DNA from: an uncultured Clostridia bacterium
GTDB lineage: Bacteria; Bacillota; Clostridia; TANB77; CAG-508
Length of the DNA stretch: 36,530 nucleotides
Direction: 5' to 3'
NCBI GenBank assembly: GCA_934130435.1
Contig: CAKOYB010000012.1
Coordinates: forward strand, 1-36,530
A program made the position numbers and the translations under genes. Below, in pieces: positions 33,474 through 36,530 of the stretch. The number at the start of each line of letters is the position of its first letter. Position 1 is the first letter of the stretch. A model generated the notes under the pieces. The model was not told the DNA's origin, made no database searches, and saw only the letters and a list, made by a program, of their open reading frames with translations.

Positions 33474-33502
33474 TTGACACGATATAAAAAAAGTGATACA
33501 AA
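33474..33502 (+). promoter_or_regulatory. Promoter 1 of the toxin-antitoxin pair
   Basis: TTGACA (33474-33479), 17 nt, TACAAA (33497-33502). It lies upstream of a second, stronger promoter and reads the same way toward the small two-gene operon at 33637. Together with 33524-33552 it explains most of the gene-free stretch 33382-33636; no other element was seen there. Confidence 0.5.
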
Positions 33503-33523
33503 TATGGTAAATAAAGGTAACAC

Positions 33524-33552
33524 TTGATATTATAAAGTTTTTATGGTATAAT
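33524..33552 (+). promoter_or_regulatory. Promoter 2 of the toxin-antitoxin pair (near-consensus)
   Basis: TTGATA (33524-33529), exactly 17 nt, then a perfect TATAAT (33547-33552). This is the best sigma-A promoter in the window and should be active in the lysogen without phage activators. Confidence 0.75.
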
Positions 33553-33636
33553 ATTATGTGAATTAGAATAAAACTTTTTCTAAATAGTATTATATAAGTA
33601 AAGATTGGAATAATATATATGAAAGGAGGTATAGAT

Positions 33637-33810
33637 ATGGTTAGTAATCTTTATAAAGAAAAAGTAACTGCATTAATAGCAAAGGCAAAAGAAAGAGGTG
33701 CTATAAAATCATATTCTGAATTTTGCAAAACAAATAAAGGAAAAGAGGCTGCACTTTCAAAAGACGAAATCATTTATTATACTTCTGAGAACAAAGGAGA
33801 GACAAGATAA
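33637..33810 (+). CDS. Probable antitoxin, small helical protein
   Basis: I choose ATG 33637 behind a strong GAAAGGAGG; ATG 33619 would overlap this site. The 57-residue protein (LYKEKVTALIAKAKERGAIK, SYSEFCKTNKGKEAA) is a short charged helical protein. Its stop directly abuts the ATG of the MazF-like gene. That pairing is typical of type II antitoxin-toxin operons, where the antitoxin comes first and binds the toxin. The assignment depends on the partner. Confidence 0.55.
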   Translation: MVSNLYKEKVTALIAKAKERGAIKSYSEFCKTNKGKEAALSKDEIIYYTSENKGETR

Positions 33811-34167
33811 ATGAAAAAGTTTGAAATTGGAGACATTGTATTTGTATCAAATTATGAGTACAAGAGTGGAAACGTAGGACAAAATCATAGCTTTGTAATA
33901 ATAGATGATGGACAAGCTATAGATATAAACTATTTTGGTTTTTTATTATCTTCACATGTAGAAAAGGCAACATATCCTTATAATGAAAAATTAGAAAAAA
34001 ATAATGTTAATAATTTAAGGCAAGACAGTATAGTAAAATGTGATGACTTGATTGAAATTTCCGAAAATGAGATACGTTTTAAAATTGGTACTGTAGCAGA
34101 AGATGATTTAAATAAATTTATAAATACATATTCAAAATATTTAGATGAAGAACTAGCCACAAACTAG
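33811..34167 (+). CDS. Probable MazF/PemK-like toxin
   Basis: This 118-residue protein opens FEIGDIVFVSNYEYKSGNVG, then NHSFVIID, a pattern like the first strands of MazF/PemK toxins (G-D-I-V-x-V ... H-x-x-V-I-I). Its core contains NNLRQDSIVKCDDLIEI, similar to the R-x-D-S/T-V segment of that fold. It ends with EDDLNKFINTYSKYL, the usual C-terminal helix. Such toxins are mRNA endoribonucleases neutralised by their antitoxin. The pair is expressed from strong promoters and closed by a terminator, so it may stabilise the prophage or block other phages. Confidence 0.6.
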   Translation: MKKFEIGDIVFVSNYEYKSGNVGQNHSFVIIDDGQAIDINYFGFLLSSHVEKATYPYNEKLEKNNVNNLRQDSIVKCDDLIEISENEIRFKIGTVAEDDLNKFINTYSKYLDEELATN

Positions 34168-34177
34168 TTCTTTTTCT
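34148..34177 (+). terminator. Terminator after the toxin gene
   Basis: AAGAACTAG (34148-34156) pairs perfectly with CTAGTTCTT (34164-34172) around CCACAAA, followed by a T-rich run. It overlaps the toxin stop codon. Confidence 0.8.
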
Positions 34178-34198
34178 TTTAGAATTTAATCCAAAATA

Positions 34199-34224
34199 TA
34201 AAAAGACTAGTCAAACTAATCTTT
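34199..34224 (-). terminator. Terminator of the minus-strand ribbon-helix-helix gene
   Basis: On the minus strand AAAGATTAG (34224-34216) pairs with CTAGTCTTT (34210-34202) with one G-U pair, followed by Ts. It lies just after the stop of the minus-strand gene and faces the convergent toxin terminator. Confidence 0.7.
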
Positions 34225-34230
34225 TCGAAT

Positions 34231-34431
34231 TTATTTTTTCAATTCTTCTGGTGAATCTTTTTCTGTAATATTTAAATCATCAAGTGCATGATTTGTAGCA
34301 GCTACTACAAAAGCACTAAAACTATATTTTGTACCTGTTATTGCTTTTTCAACTCTTTCTATTGTACTATTAGGAAATCTAATTGCTTTTTGGGTTGATG
34401 ATGGGATTACAGGTAATTTAAACTTTGACAT
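34231..34431 (-). CDS. Ribbon-helix-helix (Arc/MetJ-like) DNA-binding protein
   Basis: This is the only clear gene on the minus strand. ATG at 34431 is preceded by AAAGGA; an upstream TTG at 34440 is less well placed. The 66-residue protein shows the Arc-type fold: a short strand KAIRFPN, helix A STIERVEKAITG, and helix B YSFSAFVVAATNHALDDL. These proteins bind short repeated operators as dimers of dimers. Three CAAAATGCAAT copies occur, two inverted upstream of this gene (34473-34502) and one at the moron promoter (27679-27689), suggesting its targets. It probably autoregulates and controls the moron. Confidence 0.8.
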   Translation of the reverse strand: MSKFKLPVIPSSTQKAIRFPNSTIERVEKAITGTKYSFSAFVVAATNHALDDLNITEKDSPEELKK

Positions 34432-34472
34432 ATACAACAAATCCTTTCTTTATTTATTGTTATTATATATTG

Positions 34473-34505
34473 CAAAATGCAATGCGTATATATTGCATTT
34501 TGTAT
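34473..34505. promoter_or_regulatory. Inverted operator pair upstream of the ribbon-helix-helix gene
   Basis: CAAAATGCAAT (34473-34483) and its reverse complement ATTGCATTTTG (34492-34502) face each other across 8 nt. The right copy extends to a 20-nt exact match (34486-34505, inverted) of the element at 27676-27695. A TATAAT-like sequence on the minus strand lies just downstream (near 34460-34466). Confidence 0.7.
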
Positions 34506-34622
34506 CCTTTTTTGGTATACAACTATAAGGTAGTATACTTTAAAAATAGAAAAAATGTTTAAGTTCTTTACCAAAAGCTTTATTTCTTATATGAAAAAAT
34601 TACCATCTTACTATCTAATGCA

Positions 34623-34651
34623 TTTACAATATTTATTTAATATGCTATAAT
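34623..34651 (+). promoter_or_regulatory. Promoter of the HTH gene at 34682
   Basis: TTTACA (34623-34628), 17 nt, then TATAAT (34646-34651) with an extended TGC before the -10. The -35 region contains TGCATTTAC (34619-34627), the same 9 bases as the left half of the palindrome in the integrase promoter. Confidence 0.7.
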
Positions 34652-34681
34652 GAATATATTATATAAAGAAGTGAGAAAAAT

Positions 34682-34996
34682 ATGGATAAAAAAGAATTGA
34701 AAAAATATTGTATAAATATGTTTGTTAATGGATCCACACTTTCCGATATAGCTAAAGACACTGGATTTTCAAGAACATATATTACTAATCTTATAAAAAA
34801 TGATAAAAAATATTTACATATTAAGGATAATAGAAAAATAAAAGTTTATAAAAGAAAGAATTATAAGCAAATGACAATACATATTCCAACCGAGTTTATA
34901 AAAGGAATAGGTATTTCAGAAAATAAAAACATCGAAGAATTTGTGAATATTTTTTATGATAGATTTAATAACCAAATAATTATCAAAAAGATATAG
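34682..34996 (+). CDS. Helix-turn-helix regulator upstream of integrase
   Basis: This 104-residue protein has an N-terminal HTH: MFVNGSTLSDIAKDTGFSRT, YITNLI. It is followed by a basic linker (NRKIKVYKRKNYKQM) and a strand-helix part (TIHIPTEFIKGIGISENKN). The first half is like resolvase or sporulation-type HTH domains; the second may dimerise. It has its own promoter and terminator and lies just before the integrase, so it may regulate integration or excision. The shared half-site in both promoters supports this. Confidence 0.65.
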   Translation: MDKKELKKYCINMFVNGSTLSDIAKDTGFSRTYITNLIKNDKKYLHIKDNRKIKVYKRKNYKQMTIHIPTEFIKGIGISENKNIEEFVNIFYDRFNNQIIIKKI

Positions 34997-35022
34997 TGAA
35001 GTTGTATTCGCTATATTTTTTT
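34992..35022 (+). terminator. Terminator between HTH regulator and integrase
   Basis: TATAGTGAA (34992-35000) pairs with TTCGCTATA (35007-35015) with one G-U pair around GTTGTA, followed by T7. It overlaps the HTH stop codon. Confidence 0.85.
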
Positions 35023-35031
35023 AACTTTTTG

Positions 35032-35060
35032 TTGCATTTACTGAGTAAATGTGTTACAAT
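35032..35060 (+). promoter_or_regulatory. Integrase promoter with built-in palindromic operator
   Basis: TTGCAT (35032-35037), 17 nt, TACAAT (35055-35060). The spacer and the end of the -35 are covered by a perfect 17-nt palindrome CATTTACT-G-AGTAAATG (35035-35051). A protein bound there would block RNA polymerase, so integrase is probably repressed in at least one state. Confidence 0.7.
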
Positions 35061-35101
35061 ATATAACTGTTAACATAAATTAAAGAAAGGAGAAAATATT
35101 A

Positions 35102-36065
35102 ATGCTAACTAAAAAGAAATCTGTACCAAAGATTTTAGAAAACTACCTAGATTATTTAATTGCTATAAAAGGGTGTTCTCTTAACACTTCTAAAGCTTTT
35201 TCATCGGATATAATGTTGTTTTTTACTTTTGTACAAAAATATAAGAATATTCCTGTTTCTATTAATTCTTTTAACATTTTTATCATACTCCAAGTAAAAG
35301 AATCTGATGTATTTGCTTTTTTAGTATATTTAAATTATAATAGAGATAATAATGCATACACAAGACAAAGAAGAATTACAGCTATAAAAAGCTTTTATAA
35401 ATGGATATTTTCAGTATATCCAAAAATCACAATTCAACAAATGAATCCAATATTAGGAATACCATTTATAAGAAAACTAGAAAGATTACCTCAATATTTA
35501 ACTTTAAGTCAAGCAAAAGAAATTCAAAATATTTTTAATCTATCAAATACGAGATTTCCAAAGAGAAACAACGCAATAATAACATTATTTCTTTCATCAG
35601 GCATAAGGTTATCAGAATTAATAAACATCAATATAACAGATATAAATTTTGATAATAATAGTATTATTATATTTCGGAAAAAATAATAAAGAAAGAATAG
35701 TTTATTTTAGTAATTATTGCAAAGAAAAAATACAAGAATATTTAAATACAAGAAAACCAAATGATAATAAAGCTCTTTTTATAAATAGATATGGAAATAG
35801 GGTAGGAATTGATGCCGTAGAGAATATATGTAAAAAAGCTTACAAATTATTAAAAATAAATAATTCAAATTTTACGACTCATACTTTGAGACATACAGCT
35901 GCTACAATAATGTATACATATGTAAAAGAAGATATTTTACTTTTAAAAAGTTTTTTAGGACATACGAGCATTGTAAGTACTCAAATATATACACATTTAA
36001 ATAATAATGAATTAAAAGAAGCTGTAAATAAAAATCCATTAAATAATTATAAGAAGGGGGAATAG
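35102..36065 (+). CDS. int: Tyrosine recombinase/integrase, requires +1 frameshift at CGG
   Basis: ATG 35102 is preceded by AAAGGAG. Residues 1-90 form the SAM-like core-binding domain and the rest the XerC/D-type catalytic domain. In frame 0 the protein ends at residue 194, after only the first catalytic Arg (R169 in SSGIRLSEL). Skipping C of in-frame CGG (35675) gives IIIF-GKNNKERIVYF and the remaining catalytic residues: K193, H260 and R263 (HTLRHTAAT), H287 (LGHTS) and the nucleophile Y296 (TQIYTHL). The full product is 320 residues. The frame-0 product would be inactive, so integration depends on the shift. The protein should insert the phage into the host chromosome; attP is not identified. 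Confidence 0.9.
35672..35678 (+). other. +1 frameshift site TTT-CGG-A (integrase)
   Basis: The frame-0 codons are ATA TTT (35672-35674) CGG (35675-35677) AAA AAA TAA. The new frame begins GGA AAA AAT. The stop in the new frame at 35643-35645 and the frame-0 stop at 35684-35686 give a 41-nt window. The Gly restored by GGA is the conserved Gly of the G-K-x-x-K-x-R motif of tyrosine recombinases, so no residue is added or lost. There is no long homopolymer before CGG here. Confidence 0.9.
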
Positions 36066-36067
36066 GG

Positions 36068-36337
36068 GTGAAATTAGATTTTGATGTTGATTCTATACGT
36101 AATAATAAAATTGAGTTATTAGACTGTCAGATTGACTTAATTTTAAGAAGTTTAGAATTTTATTGTTATACATATGAATTTATTTATCCAAGAACAAATA
36201 AATCAAAATCTACTGAAGAAAATTTAAGAATTTCATTAGTTACAGATACTTATCATCAAATTATTGATCAATATGAAAAATCTAAAATTGAAAATTCAAT
36301 TATAAATAAAAATGAAAAAATTTATAAAATTTTATAA
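36068..36337 (+). CDS. Hypothetical protein downstream of integrase (GTG start)
   Basis: GTG 36068 is preceded by AAGAAGGGGG and begins 2 nt after the integrase stop, so the two are probably co-transcribed. The 89-residue product is mostly helical (DFDVDSIRNNKIELLDCQID, then RSLEFYCYTYEFIY) with a charged end. I do not recognise a family. An excisionase-like or regulatory role would fit the location but has no sequence support. Confidence 0.5.
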   Translation: MKLDFDVDSIRNNKIELLDCQIDLILRSLEFYCYTYEFIYPRTNKSKSTEENLRISLVTDTYHQIIDQYEKSKIENSIINKNEKIYKIL

Positions 36338-36344
36338 AAAAGTA

Positions 36345-36374
36345 TTGACACATGTATTTACCATGTGTTATAAA
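36345..36374 (+). promoter_or_regulatory. Probable early promoter with palindromic operator
   Basis: TTGACA (36345-36350) is followed after 17-18 nt by TTATAAA (36368-36374). The spacer holds a perfect inverted repeat ACACATG-N7-CATGTGT (36348-36354, 36362-36368). On the circular genome this promoter reads across the junction into the XRE gene at 153 and the early operon, so the palindrome is a good repressor-operator candidate. The remaining gene-free sequence, 36375-36510, is AT-rich with no other element that I can support. Confidence 0.6.
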
Positions 36375-36510
36375 TTAATCAAGATAAGTTTTTACTTTTT
36401 TGATGTTTTGAAATAAAATTATTTTTGAAATATGAAAAGAATTAAAAATTATAATTTACATATAAAGAATAGTAGAGGGGAGATAAAATCCTTTATATTT
36501 AGTTTTAAAC

Positions 36511-36530
36511 AACATTGCACAAAATCAAAG
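36511..36530. repeat. Terminal direct repeat, right copy
   Basis: Identical to bases 1-20; see the left copy. It marks the assembly overlap of a circular or permuted genome. Confidence 0.9.

Noticed and set aside
34513..34538. Two GTATAC sites as an operator
   Set aside because: The six-base palindromes are short and AT-rich; nothing beyond their presence near the HTH gene supports a function.
1950..35675. A shared Shine-Dalgarno-like stimulator upstream of the shift sites, as in prfB
   Set aside because: No AGGAGG-like sequence at a constant distance before the four CGG codons; the four upstream regions share only A/T-richness. A downstream pseudoknot was not obvious by eye, but folding was not computed.
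1983..35677. The four broken frames as plain sequencing or assembly errors, or pseudogenes
   Set aside because: All four are +1, all four coincide with the only in-frame CGG codons, and two sites (1983 and 35675) have no long homopolymer right before CGG. The downstream halves keep full family motifs, including every integrase catalytic residue. The tail-fibre site alone could be a TTTT error.
1983..35677. CGG simply reassigned to another amino acid (for example Trp or Gln, as in some bacterial lineages)
   Set aside because: Reassignment as a three-base codon would not change the frame; the downstream conserved sequence is in +1 in every case.

Overview
This window looks like the complete genome of a temperate podovirus-type phage that infects a low-GC Firmicute, probably a Clostridia or Bacilli gut bacterium. 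The DNA is very AT-rich, and nearly every gene is on the + strand behind an AGGAGG-type ribosome binding site. The genes include SpoVG, YopX, a dUTPase, an N4-gp56-type major capsid protein and an amidase endolysin. The last 20 bases repeat the first 20, so the molecule is best read as a circle of about 36,510 bp. I see no host chromosomal gene and no tRNA.

Layout. 1-8934 is an early region read rightward from a promoter at the far end of the window (36345-36374), across the circular junction. It holds an XRE regulator, SpoVG, a DnaD-like replication protein, many small zinc-ribbon, coiled-coil and membrane proteins, YopX and dUTPase, and it ends with a sigma-like probable late regulator. 8935-9242 is a late leader with a weak promoter, hairpins and a terminator. 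9243-27658 is the packaging and head-tail block: small and large terminase, portal, scaffold, capsid, connector, tail hub, collar-type protein, and a 2517-residue polyvalent ejected protein. 27660-28983 is a probable moron of two membrane proteins with its own promoter and terminator. 29000-33331 holds tail fibre/baseplate, holin and endolysin. 33474-36337 is a lysogeny/accessory block: a probable toxin-antitoxin pair, a minus-strand ribbon-helix-helix regulator, an HTH protein and a tyrosine integrase.

The most striking feature is translational. Four genes (replication protein, small terminase, tail fibre, integrase) are each split into two reading frames, and each needs a +1 frameshift to give the recognisable full protein. 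In all four, an in-frame CGG codon followed by A lies inside the short window where the shift must happen (29 to 65 nt). By hand scan these are the only four in-frame CGG codons in the whole genome, against about 60 CGG trinucleotides in other frames. CGG therefore seems to be used only as a +1 frameshift signal (NNN-CGG-A read as NNN-(C)-GGA), not as an arginine codon. One gated gene falls in each of the replication, packaging, adsorption and integration modules.

A second regulatory link is an exact 20-nt element found next to the moron promoter and, inverted, upstream of the ribbon-helix-helix gene. It suggests that this regulator controls both itself and the moron.
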